A stretch of 47,073 nt of DNA, taken from assembly GCA_024695225.1 (NCBI GenBank), contig JAILIO010000030.1:1-47073 (forward strand). Reading direction: 5' to 3'. The translations under genes were made by a program, and so were the position numbers. Below the pieces are notes generated by a model. That model saw only the letters and a program-made list of their open reading frames with translations, did no database searches and was not told where the DNA came from. The DNA is from Lachnospiraceae bacterium (GTDB taxonomy: Bacteria > Bacillota > Clostridia > Lachnospirales > Lachnospiraceae). The first letter of the stretch is position 1; every line of letters starts with the position of its first letter. Shown here one piece after another: positions 7,329 to 14,706 of the stretch.

Positions 7329-7399
7329 ATCACTTAAGTTCCTTCTTTATATGTTTTTGACATTTTCCGGTGACGATATCTCTTCTATCATAACATAAA

Positions 7400-7435
7400 G
7401 TAGGTGAGACCATCTGACCATAGAATCTCACCTAC
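7400..7435 (-). other. Perfect 10-bp inverted repeat between the foldase gene and ispF
   Basis: GTAGGTGAGA (7400-7409) is the exact complement of TCTCACCTAC (7426-7435), with a 16-nt loop. In minus-strand RNA it would lie about 80 nt after the trigger-factor-like gene and be followed by CTTTATG, a weak T tract. It could be a poor terminator or an operator. The rest of this gap shows no gene. Confidence 0.45.
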
Positions 7436-7516
7436 CGTTTTGACACAACTTTTCTGCACAGTATTCAACAACCTGTCTTCCATCCCGTTTCACGGGTGAA
7501 AGATATCAAGGCTTCA

Positions 7517-8869
7517 TCATTTTATGGTCGCATTATCCTGAATGTGGCTAACCACTTTCTTCTTCAGCATCTCCCTGGCAGCGCCCCCGTTTCCGTAGCT
7601 TTCCACGGCCTGTTTTGCAGTGTCCTCATCATCTTCCTCTTCATCTATGAGATACTGCTTGTATTCATCGGCGCTTGCGGTGATCCCGGCCTTTTCGGCA
7701 ACCGCCTGATAAGCCAGATCTTTCTTTGCCCTTTCCTGAGCTCTCTTTTCCAGATATTTCTCATAATCCTTCCAGGAGAACTTGGGTTCCTCTTCAGTCT
7801 CCTCATCGCTGTCAGCTTCTTCTGTGCTCTCCGCAGCCTCCGTGCTCTCCGCTGCCTCCGTGCTCTCCGCAGCAGCGCTCTCAGCCTCAGCCTCTTCCTC
7901 ATCCTTGTCATTCTGTATCATCTCAGCCAAGTACGCTTCAAGATCAGCATAAGGATTGTCCATGCCATAGCTTGTGTACATCTGGACCATGTAATCATAA
8001 TTCATCTTATCCTCATTTTTTATGATACCCTTGAGGGTCTTTACATATTTCTGAGGGTAGGATGTTACTGTAGTGTTTTCCTCAAGATAGTCGGTGATCC
8101 AGTTTTTCGCATTCTCCTTTTCATTGGTCTCCTTCAGGTACTGCCTGTAGCCCTCGGCACTGTCTGCCTTGTCTGAAAGATGCTCTTTAACAAACTCGTC
8201 ATTGAACTCGGGCTGAGTGTATATGCCCTTTACAGTCACTGCGAATTCCGCATCCTTGCCCTGGAGATCTTCCTTTGAATAGTCATCGGGGAAGGTCACG
8301 TTCACTGTCACATTCTCTCCCACACCATGTCCTATGAGCTGCTCCTCAAAATCATCGATAAATGAACCGGAACCAATGGTGAGATCGTAATCATCCGCCG
8401 AACCGCCGTCGAACTCTTCACCGTCGATGGTTCCCACATAATCGATGCTCACTTCATCACCGTCCTCGATCAGGTCCTCTGTGGTGGTGGACAGTTCCTT
8501 GTTATTGTCGAGCTCTGTCTGGATATCCGAATCAATACTCTCTTCCGTATATTCAACCTCGCTTAAGGGGATAGTCACATTTTCAATATCCGCAGGGACG
8601 GTCACAAAGTCAGACGCCTTGACCCCTGTCACATAACCGTTGTCGTCAAGACCTGCGCTCATATCGTCAATGGCCTTGGTCTCACTGAGGCTTCTGTATA
8701 TCTTTCCCCCTCCCCAAACTACCAGGAGACAAACGATAACCGCTAATATACAACCCGGGATCAGACGCGAAAGGAACCTGTTCCTTCTATCCCTTGCCAC
8801 CTCTTTGGCCCTTGCTTCTCTTTTCTGTTTGCTGGCAGACTTTTCGTTCTTTTCATTTGTACCGGACAT
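7517..8869 (-). CDS. Membrane-anchored trigger-factor-like FKBP peptidyl-prolyl isomerase
   Basis: A basic N-terminus is followed by one hydrophobic segment (about 36-55) and then an extracytoplasmic part. This contains an FKBP-like isomerase domain (about 130-215, DGDEVSIDYVGTIDGEEFDG) and a trigger-factor-type C-terminal helical region (about 215-450). The ribosomal docking domain of cytosolic trigger factor is replaced by the membrane anchor, so folding of secreted proteins is the likely job. Residues near 335-355 are an Ala/Glu/Ser/Thr linker of tandem AESTEA units. ATG 8869 is preferred over the ATG two codons upstream because only it has correct spacing from AGGAG. Confidence 0.85.
   Translation of the reverse strand: MSGTNEKNEKSASKQKREARAKEVARDRRNRFLSRLIPGCILAVIVCLLVVWGGGKIYRSLSETKAIDDMSAGLDDNGYVTGVKASDFVTVPADIENVTIPLSEVEYTEESIDSDIQTELDNNKELSTTTEDLIEDGDEVSIDYVGTIDGEEFDGGSADDYDLTIGSGSFIDDFEEQLIGHGVGENVTVNVTFPDDYSKEDLQGKDAEFAVTVKGIYTQPEFNDEFVKEHLSDKADSAEGYRQYLKETNEKENAKNWITDYLEENTTVTSYPQKYVKTLKGIIKNEDKMNYDYMVQMYTSYGMDNPYADLEAYLAEMIQNDKDEEEAEAESAAAESTEAAESTEAAESTEEADSDEETEEEPKFSWKDYEKYLEKRAQERAKKDLAYQAVAEKAGITASADEYKQYLIDEEEDDEDTAKQAVESYGNGGAAREMLKKKVVSHIQDNATIK
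7821..7874. repeat. Three 18-bp tandem units inside the foldase gene
   Basis: TCTGTGCTCTCCGCAGCC is followed by two near-identical copies differing at single positions. Each encodes the hexapeptide AESTEA, so copy changes only lengthen an acidic linker. Confidence 0.85.
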
Positions 8870-9002
8870 TTCCATCACTCCTGTATATATGCGGACCGGG
8901 GGCTTCCCGCCGCTCTTCCAAATTAAACACAATCTTACATATCATACTACAATTTCAACGATATGCAAGGGTAAACCTTATGTAAATTAATACATGTAGT
9001 AC

Positions 9003-9031
9003 TTGAAACCTTAATAAGTTTTCATTATAAT
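9003..9031 (+). promoter_or_regulatory. Strong sigma-A promoter of the DUF3048 gene
   Basis: TTGAAA and a perfect TATAAT are 17 bp apart, predicting a transcription start near 9038 and a leader of about 45 nt before the ATG at 9083. Confidence 0.8.
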
Positions 9032-9082
9032 CGCCTTTGCAACAAAAACCATTTTTTTAATCCAGGAGTGAAAGGAAGTAAA

Positions 9083-10057
9083 ATGAGAAAAAATCTACTT
9101 AAAAGAGCTGCTGCAGTTCTTGCAGCCGCAGCACTGCTGGTGAGCGCATCTCCTGCCACGCTTAATGCCGCAGGTATAAGTGAGACCAGCGGAAGACCTA
9201 CGCTTACCCCCAACCAGAGACCCATCGCCGTGATGGTGGACAATGAAAAGACCGCCCTCAAGCACTATGGCGTGGGAGAGGCTGATGTTGTTTATGAACT
9301 CATGAACAGCACCGCAAACGGCAGGATCACCCGTCTCATGTGCGTGTACAAGGACTGGGCAGCGATCCCCAGGATCGGAAGCATCCGCAGCACACGTCCC
9401 ACGAACATGCTGCTGGCAGCCGAATGGAACGCTGTACTGCTCCACGACGGAGGTCCTTTCTACAACAATGCTTACTATGGTCTTGTTAACCACATTTCAG
9501 GCGGCTTTGCCAGGATCGCCAACGGGAAGCCCCGTGAATTCACAGAGTATGTCACAGCAGGACAGCCTGCAGCCCGTATGGCAGCAGCCGGCATTCCCGC
9601 AACCGGCGGACAGGTAAACCACTTCAATTTCGGAGCAGTCACTCTGGCCGGACAGCCCGGGGCAAGATCCGCCACCACAGTGGGACTTCCCTTCCCCCAC
9701 AATGCATCAAGGCTCGTATACAATGCGGCAACTATGACTTATGATTACTATGAATACGGTTCCATCCACACAGACGCTGAGGACGGCCAGGTTGCAACCT
9801 TTGACAATGTGCTGATCCAGAACTGCGCATTCACCCTCTTTGATGCCAACGGCTACATGATGTACAACTGCGTAGGATCGGGCTCAGGCTACTACCTCAC
9901 AAGAGGGATGGCCATACCTGTCACCTGGACAAAGAGTTCAAACACCGATGTGACCAGGTTCTACAACACATCAGGCAGCCAGATCACGCTGAACGCAGGA
10001 AAGACCTACATAACCCTGGTTCCTTCGGACTCCTGGGCAGCTCTTGCAATAGGTTAA
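9083..10057 (+). CDS. Secreted DUF3048 (YerB-like) protein
   Basis: The 324-residue product starts with a signal peptide (LLKRAAAVLAAAALLVSASP) and probably ends its leader near an alanine-rich site. The mature part matches the DUF3048/YerB family: RPIAVMVDNEKTALKHYGVG, then EADVVYEL, RSTRPT and LLHDGG segments. The biochemical function of the family is not established. ATG 9083 is chosen over GTG 9068 because AAGGAAG stands before the ATG, whereas the only purine-rich site for the GTG abuts it. It is a single gene with its own promoter. It converges on argJ and the stop codons overlap. Confidence 0.88.
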   Translation: MRKNLLKRAAAVLAAAALLVSASPATLNAAGISETSGRPTLTPNQRPIAVMVDNEKTALKHYGVGEADVVYELMNSTANGRITRLMCVYKDWAAIPRIGSIRSTRPTNMLLAAEWNAVLLHDGGPFYNNAYYGLVNHISGGFARIANGKPREFTEYVTAGQPAARMAAAGIPATGGQVNHFNFGAVTLAGQPGARSATTVGLPFPHNASRLVYNAATMTYDYYEYGSIHTDAEDGQVATFDNVLIQNCAFTLFDANGYMMYNCVGSGSGYYLTRGMAIPVTWTKSSNTDVTRFYNTSGSQITLNAGKTYITLVPSDSWAALAIG

Positions 10058-11301
10058 CTCCTGTAATCACCGTTTATCTTTACATAATCATACGAAAGGT
10101 CGCAGCCGTAGGCGCGGCCTTTCTCTTTGCCCGAATTAAGCTCCACATCCACAAGGATCTCATCGGAAGACAGGATCTCTGCAGCAGTGTCTTCTGAAAA
10201 GGGAACCCCGGCTCCGTCCCTGCAGACTGCTATCCTGCCCTTGTCGGAGGCCAGATCCACATCAACCTTCTCTATATCCACGTCCGTTTCAGCGTAACCG
10301 ATGGCGCAGAGTATCCGTCCCCAGTTTGCATCCTCGCCGAACATGGCGCATTTCACCAGGTTTGATGAGATTACGCTCTTTGCGATAACAGAAGCCTGTT
10401 CAGGGCTGACTCCCCCGGACACATGGCATTCTATGAGTTTCGTTGCGCCTTCCCCGTCCCTGGCCAGCATCTTCACAAGACCTTCCATGACCAGATACAG
10501 GGCGTTCTCCAATGCTTTATAACCTTCAGAGCCGGCGTCATCAACCCTGTTGCCACCTGCTGCCCCGTTTGCCATGAGGACTATCATGTCGTTGGTGGAC
10601 ATATCCCCGTCCACAGACAGGCAGTTGTATGTTTTTTTCACATTCACGTTGAGAGCCCTCTGCAGCAATTCCGGAGCCACATCCATATCTGTTGTTATAA
10701 ATGAAAGGGTTGTGGCCATATCCGGGCGGATCATACCGCTTCCCTTCGCCATGCCACCCAGGCTGTACGTCACATCTTCCACCTGAAAACGGACAGCCAC
10801 TTCTTTCGGAACTGTATCCGTGGTCATCACAGCCTTTTCAGCTTCGATATGGTTTTCAGGGGACAGACCGGATACCAGTTCTTTCATGGAATTCTCCACC
10901 GGTGTGACATCAAAAGGCTGTCCTATGACGCCGGTGGACGCCACAAGCACCTGTTCTTCAGGGATATCGAGAGCAGAGGCAGCCGCCCTGCACATGCGCT
11001 CTGCCTTCTCCTCCCCGTCGGACAGGCAGGTGTTTGCATTCTTTGAATTCATCACAACCGCCCTGGCCCTGCCGCCGGATACCTTTAGATGATCTGCAGT
11101 GACCTTTAACGGCGCTCCCTTCACCTTGTTTGTGGTGTAGACCGCGGCTGCAAAAGCCTCCCTGTCGGAAAATACAATACCCAGATCGTTTTTTCCGGGG
11201 GTGTCATTTATCCCGCATCTCAGGCCGTTTGCGCTGAATCCTTTGGCAGCGCAGGCCCCCATTTCCACGTATTTAAAACCTTCCATTTCAGTGAAATTCA
11301 T
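10054..11301 (-). CDS. argJ: Bifunctional glutamate N-acetyltransferase/ornithine acetyltransferase
   Basis: ArgJ recycles the acetyl group from N-acetylornithine to glutamate and can make N-acetylglutamate from acetyl-CoA, closing the cyclic arginine pathway. The autoproteolytic segment KGSGMIRPDMATTLSFITTD is present, with cleavage expected before the Thr of MAT. The 415-residue length is typical. It is separated from argC-argB-argD by about 12 kb. Upstream on the same strand lie the Dak-like small gene and rarA. Confidence 0.96.
   Translation of the reverse strand: MNFTEMEGFKYVEMGACAAKGFSANGLRCGINDTPGKNDLGIVFSDREAFAAAVYTTNKVKGAPLKVTADHLKVSGGRARAVVMNSKNANTCLSDGEEKAERMCRAAASALDIPEEQVLVASTGVIGQPFDVTPVENSMKELVSGLSPENHIEAEKAVMTTDTVPKEVAVRFQVEDVTYSLGGMAKGSGMIRPDMATTLSFITTDMDVAPELLQRALNVNVKKTYNCLSVDGDMSTNDMIVLMANGAAGGNRVDDAGSEGYKALENALYLVMEGLVKMLARDGEGATKLIECHVSGGVSPEQASVIAKSVISSNLVKCAMFGEDANWGRILCAIGYAETDVDIEKVDVDLASDKGRIAVCRDGAGVPFSEDTAAEILSSDEILVDVELNSGKEKGRAYGCDLSYDYVKINGDYRS
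10094..10128 (+). terminator. Intrinsic terminator of the DUF3048 gene, inside argJ
   Basis: GAAAGGTCGC (10094-10103) pairs with GCGGCCTTTC (10114-10123), one G-T wobble in 10 bp, and is followed by TCTTTG. It begins 36 nt after the plus-strand stop and lies wholly in the antisense argJ C-terminal codons. Confidence 0.6.
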
Positions 11302-11315
11302 TTATCCTCTCCCCT

Positions 11316-11381
11316 TGTCAGCCCTTGAGACCTCCGGTCTGTCTGTCACTGTCAGCCCTTGAGACCTCTGGTCTGTCTGTC
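11316..11381. repeat. Tandem duplication of 32 bp (34-bp period)
   Basis: The segment beginning TGTCAGCCCTTGAGACCTC occurs at 11316-11347 and 11350-11381 with one base difference (C/T). It covers the stop codon and last residues (RQTRGLKG) of the Dak-like gene. The older stop or C-terminus was therefore probably altered by a recent slippage event. Confidence 0.85.
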
Positions 11382-11621
11382 CATATCTTCAACGACGATA
11401 TCATAGATCTCACCCAGAGTTGCGGCATAGCGCAGCACATCCCAGGGTTCATTGGTATGAAAATGGATCTTTACCGTATCCTCATCTCCCGCGGCGATCA
11501 GACTGTCTCCCTTAAAATTGTCCGTGATATAGTCCCTGATCTCATCCTCGTCCAGATCCTCATCTCTCCTGTCGATCAAAAGCTGTGTGTCATAACGAAA
11601 TTCAATGCTCTGTTCAGCCAT
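11352..11621 (-). CDS. Small protein related to the FakA/YloV (Dak-like) middle domain
   Basis: The 89 residues (FRYDTQLLID, then GDSLIAAGDEDTVKIHFHTN and PWDVLRYAATLGEIYDIVVE) match the non-kinase middle segment of the FakA/YloV dihydroxyacetone-kinase-like family. There the typical text is GDSLVVVGDDDLVKVHVHTN. No kinase domain accompanies it. Such short stand-alone proteins, often labelled kinase to dihydroxyacetone kinase, are known in Clostridia, and their role is undefined. It overlaps the end of rarA by 8 nt and precedes argJ by 50 nt, so it belongs to that transcript. Confidence 0.7.
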   Translation of the reverse strand: MAEQSIEFRYDTQLLIDRRDEDLDEDEIRDYITDNFKGDSLIAAGDEDTVKIHFHTNEPWDVLRYAATLGEIYDIVVEDMDRQTRGLKG

Positions 11622-12951
11622 CTTCTGCGTCCTCCCTGTGTTTTCTTTTCCATTCTTTTATCTTTTCAAGCCTTTCGGCAAGTTCTCTCTCCTTCCCCTC
11701 TCCGGTGGGCTCGTAATATGTCCTTCCGGCAAGGGAGTCGGGCAGACATTCCATGGCGGTCAGCCTGTCCTCGTAATCGTGGGCGTACATATAACCCTTT
11801 CCGTATCCCACTTCCTTCATAAGCCCGGTGGGAGCGTTCCTGATGATCAGGGGCACCGGTTCATCCGGCAGTTCCTCCACATCCCTTTTTGCATTGTTAT
11901 AGGCAGTCTCCATGGAATTGGACCTGGGAGCCAGTGAAAGATAGACCACAGCCTCCGTCAGATGGACCGAGCACTCCGGCATCCCGATAAAATGACAGGC
12001 CTGGTACGCCGACACCGCAAGGGTCATGGCGTAAGGGTCTGCAAGTCCCACATCCTCAGCGGAAAATCTCAACACTCTGCGGGCGATGTAAAGGGGGTCC
12101 TCCCCTGCTTCCAGCATTCGGGAAAGCCAGTAAACCGCCGCATCCGGGTCTGAATTTCTCATGGATTTGTGCAGGGCGGAAATGAGATTGTAATGTTCTT
12201 CTCCCTGCCTGTCATACAAAAGGGACTTTCTTGTAACACACTGTTTTAAGATCTCATCCGTAACGGTGGTAACGCCCAACCCGTCCATATCGCCGTTCAG
12301 CACCGCCATCTCCAGAGTGGACAGCGCCCTCCTGGCATCTCCGTTTGAAAAGGCGGCGATGGCGGACAGGGCATCATCGGAAATCACCACCTGCTGTCCC
12401 CCAAATCCCCGTTTATCTGTCAGTGCCCTCTTCAGCACCTTCACGATATCCTGTTCGGAAAGGGCCTTCAGCACAAACACCCTGCACCTGGACAGAAGAG
12501 CCCCGTTGATCTCAAAAGAGGGATTTTCGGTGGTGGCGCCGATGAGAATTATGGCGCCCTTTTCCACAAAGGGCAGAAAAGCGTCCTGCTGGGCTTTATT
12601 GAAACGGTGTATCTCATCCACAAAGACAATGGTGCGCTGCCCCATGGAGCGGTTGTCGTCCGCCTGTTTCATCAGATCTCTTATCTCTTTTATGCCGCTG
12701 GTAACAGCAGAAAAATCCGCGAAGACCGCCCTGGTCTTTCGGGCGATCATACGCGCAAGAGTGGTCTTCCCCACGCCGGGGGGACCCCAGAATATCATAG
12801 ATGTGATGCTGTCATTCTCTATAAGCCGCCGCAACACCATCCCTTCCCCCAGCAGGTGCTCCTGACCTGCAAACTCGGAGAGATCGGTGGGTCTCAGACG
12901 GTCGGCGAGAGGTTTTGGCATCTCTCTGTCAAATAAAGACATCTGTTCCAT
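11614..12951 (-). CDS. rarA: Replication-associated recombination protein RarA (MgsA), AAA+ ATPase
   Basis: RarA is a clamp-loader-like AAA+ ATPase acting at stalled replication forks. The start is MEQMSLFDREMPKPLADRLR. Walker A is WGPPGVGKTT, Walker B is IVFVDEIHRF, and sensor motifs LIGATTENPSF and the C-terminal tetramerisation domain follow. A longer in-frame extension upstream lacks family similarity. The ATG chosen has no Shine-Dalgarno sequence, but a consensus promoter ends 7 nt upstream, so the mRNA is probably leaderless. A second ATG three codons later is possible. Confidence 0.93.
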   Translation of the reverse strand: MEQMSLFDREMPKPLADRLRPTDLSEFAGQEHLLGEGMVLRRLIENDSITSMIFWGPPGVGKTTLARMIARKTRAVFADFSAVTSGIKEIRDLMKQADDNRSMGQRTIVFVDEIHRFNKAQQDAFLPFVEKGAIILIGATTENPSFEINGALLSRCRVFVLKALSEQDIVKVLKRALTDKRGFGGQQVVISDDALSAIAAFSNGDARRALSTLEMAVLNGDMDGLGVTTVTDEILKQCVTRKSLLYDRQGEEHYNLISALHKSMRNSDPDAAVYWLSRMLEAGEDPLYIARRVLRFSAEDVGLADPYAMTLAVSAYQACHFIGMPECSVHLTEAVVYLSLAPRSNSMETAYNNAKRDVEELPDEPVPLIIRNAPTGLMKEVGYGKGYMYAHDYEDRLTAMECLPDSLAGRTYYEPTGEGKERELAERLEKIKEWKRKHREDAEDG

Positions 12952-12958
12952 GTGTGCT

Positions 12959-12986
12959 ATTATATGATACAGATGGAAAATGTCAA
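12959..12986 (-). promoter_or_regulatory. Consensus promoter abutting the rarA start codon
   Basis: On the minus strand a perfect TTGACA and a perfect TATAAT are 16 bp apart. Only AGCACAC separates the -10 box from the ATG at 12951, placing the transcription start at or next to the initiation codon. Confidence 0.75.
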
Positions 12987-13010
12987 AACAGCACTGTCTG
13001 CTTACGCCCC

Positions 13011-13039
13011 TTGCCCGCCGGCTCCCCATTGTATATAAT
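13011..13039 (+). promoter_or_regulatory. Probable promoter of thrH
   Basis: TTGCCC and TATAAT are separated by 17 bp, 79 nt before the thrH start. It lies back to back with the rarA promoter. Confidence 0.5.
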
Positions 13040-13117
13040 ATCCTTTGGAAATCAGTACAGGACAGCATTTAAAGTCCTCACTCATGATCGCTATCAGATC
13101 GGAAAGGCAGAAAATTT

Positions 13118-13720
13118 ATGGATATAGTTTGTCTCGATATGGAAGGGGTCCTGGTCCCCGAAATCTGGATAGCTTTTGCGGAAGCCACAAATATACCGGA
13201 GCTCAGGCGCACCACAAGGGATGAACCGGATTACGGGAAACTCATGAACTACCGCATAGGCATACTCAGAGAGCACGGACTGGGACTTAAAGAGATACAG
13301 GATGTAATAGGGACCATCGATCCCCTCCCGGGGGCAAAGGAATTTCTCGACGAACTGAGGGATCTGGTGCCTGTGATAATCATAAGCGATACATTTACCC
13401 AGTTTGCGGGGCCCCTTATAAAGAAGCTGGGAAACCCCACACTGTTCTGCAACACCCTGGAGATCTCTGACGATGGCTTCGTCACCGGATTTAAGATGAG
13501 AGTGCAAAATTCCAAGCTGACCACTGTGAAAGCCTTGGAATCCATCGGCTACGATGTCATATCCTCCGGGGACAGTTTCAACGATCTGGCCATGATAAAG
13601 GAGAGCAAAAAAGGTTTTCTCTTCAAGAGCACGGAAGCCATAATAAAAGATAATCCGGACCTCAGTCATTTCGACGAGTATCCGGATCTCCTGAAAGCCA
13701 TTAAAGATTCACTCTCATAA
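13118..13720 (+). CDS. thrH: Phosphoserine phosphatase/homoserine phosphotransferase ThrH
   Basis: ThrH is a haloacid-dehalogenase phosphatase that dephosphorylates phosphoserine and can transfer the phosphate to homoserine. The opening MDIVCLDMEGVLVPEIWIAF is the distinctive ThrH form of HAD motif I (nucleophile D7). Later elements are ISDTFTQFAGPL and SSGDSFNDLAM (motif IV acidic residues). At 200 residues it has family length. It is monocistronic, with a promoter upstream and a terminator within the convergent bioY gene. Confidence 0.92.
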   Translation: MDIVCLDMEGVLVPEIWIAFAEATNIPELRRTTRDEPDYGKLMNYRIGILREHGLGLKEIQDVIGTIDPLPGAKEFLDELRDLVPVIIISDTFTQFAGPLIKKLGNPTLFCNTLEISDDGFVTGFKMRVQNSKLTTVKALESIGYDVISSGDSFNDLAMIKESKKGFLFKSTEAIIKDNPDLSHFDEYPDLLKAIKDSLS

Positions 13721-13734
13721 CACAAATTAAAATT

Positions 13735-14412
13735 TCAGTTTTCCATGAGCCCTGACCTGTTCAGGGCTCTTTTCAGCGCCCGGGATGCCATATAAGCCAG
13801 GACGACGCTCAGGATATCCTTTGGGATATATGGGGCCGAGACCAGCGCAAAAGCCTTTGCCATGCCTGCCGCCACAAAGCCTTCAGACCCTGCGTTCATT
13901 GAATTGTACACCAGCATGAACTGAAAGACCCCTGTCAGATGACATACAGCGAGTCCTGTAATCCCCAGTCCCACCGCCGGGAATACTTTCATCCACTTGT
14001 CTGACATCCTGACCCTGCTGCCATAGCCGCACAGAAAAGCCATGGGGATGAATCCGAAGATAAAACCGCCTGCAAGTCCGAACAATACGCCGGGACCGGC
14101 CTGAGCGCCGTTGTACACAGGCACTCCAAGGAGTCCGAGCAAGAGGTAGATAAGTGCCGTAACAGCACCGGGCACTGCCCCGATCGTATATCCAACAAGC
14201 GCCACAGCGAAAGTCTGCAGTGTCATCGGCACACCAAAGACCGAAAAAGGGATGGGTATGACTGACAATACCGACAGTATGGCCGCCATCATCCCTATTG
14301 TCACAATCTGTCTGGTATCGGGCCTGACTCCGGTTTTTCCTGCGGCAGCTTTATCAGTACTGTTATTGTCGAACTTATCTTTTTCCAATGTCTTTACGCT
14401 TGCTTCCTTCAT
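13735..14412 (-). CDS. bioY: Biotin transporter substrate-binding subunit BioY (ECF type)
   Basis: BioY is the membrane S-component of energy-coupling-factor biotin uptake and works with a shared EcfAAT module, which is not encoded here. The 225 residues contain about six hydrophobic segments and the family text GVPMTLQTFAVALVGYTIG and YLLLGLLGVPVY. The first 40 residues are a hydrophilic extension. The ATG has an AGGAG site. Upstream are a strong promoter and a BirA operator, so expression should be repressed when biotin is plentiful. The roughly 210-nt leader contains a 16-bp tandem array. Confidence 0.95.
   Translation of the reverse strand: MKEASVKTLEKDKFDNNSTDKAAAGKTGVRPDTRQIVTIGMMAAILSVLSVIPIPFSVFGVPMTLQTFAVALVGYTIGAVPGAVTALIYLLLGLLGVPVYNGAQAGPGVLFGLAGGFIFGFIPMAFLCGYGSRVRMSDKWMKVFPAVGLGITGLAVCHLTGVFQFMLVYNSMNAGSEGFVAAGMAKAFALVSAPYIPKDILSVVLAYMASRALKRALNRSGLMEN
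13747..13773 (+). terminator. Intrinsic terminator of thrH, inside bioY
   Basis: GAGCCCTGA (13747-13755) and TCAGGGCTC (13761-13769) form a perfect 9-bp stem with a 5-nt loop, followed by TTTT. It is 26 nt past the thrH stop and encodes the last residues of bioY on the other strand. Confidence 0.75.
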
Positions 14413-14463
14413 TTGTCACACTCTCCTGTCTTTCTTTGATTTAGTTTTTCATATGGCTAAGAT

Positions 14464-14559
14464 TTTTCATGGGCTCAGCTTTGCCCGGCCTCAGTTTTAC
14501 ATGGGCTCAGCTTTGCACAGTCTCAATTTTGCATGGGCTCAATTTTGCATGGGGCTTGG
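14464..14559. repeat. Six 16-bp tandem units in the bioY leader
   Basis: Six contiguous 16-bp units of the form TTTgCAtGGGCTCArY fill this segment, each differing by a few bases. On the minus strand they lie between the bioY transcription start and its ribosome binding site, within untranslated RNA. Confidence 0.9.
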
Positions 14560-14597
14560 TTTTTTCACAGCATATCGGGCGCAATCATCACCATGCT

Positions 14598-14631
14598 GCT
14601 GTTAACCATATTGTGTATTAGGGTTAACAGC
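14598..14631. promoter_or_regulatory. BirA operator controlling bioY
   Basis: GCTGTTAACC and GGTTAACAGC form perfect 10-bp inverted arms around a 14-bp spacer. This is the known Firmicutes BirA box arrangement (TTGTTAACC, 14-16 bp, GGTTAACAA). It starts 7 nt downstream of the bioY -10 box, the expected repression position. Confidence 0.92.
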
Positions 14632-14637
14632 CTGTTC

Positions 14638-14666
14638 AGTATAAATCCCGGCCCCCTGTATGTCAA
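14638..14666 (-). promoter_or_regulatory. Promoter of bioY
   Basis: On the minus strand a perfect TTGACA and TATACT are 17 bp apart. Transcription would start inside the BirA operator. The promoter sits just after the argS stop, so bioY is an independent unit. Confidence 0.85.
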
Positions 14667-14706
14667 GACCGGGATCTGAATCTTTCGCACAATTCTTAAA
14701 TCTGTT

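Noticed and set aside
12952..13068. Longer RarA start
   Set aside because: The added 39 codons overlap the promoter and lack family similarity.
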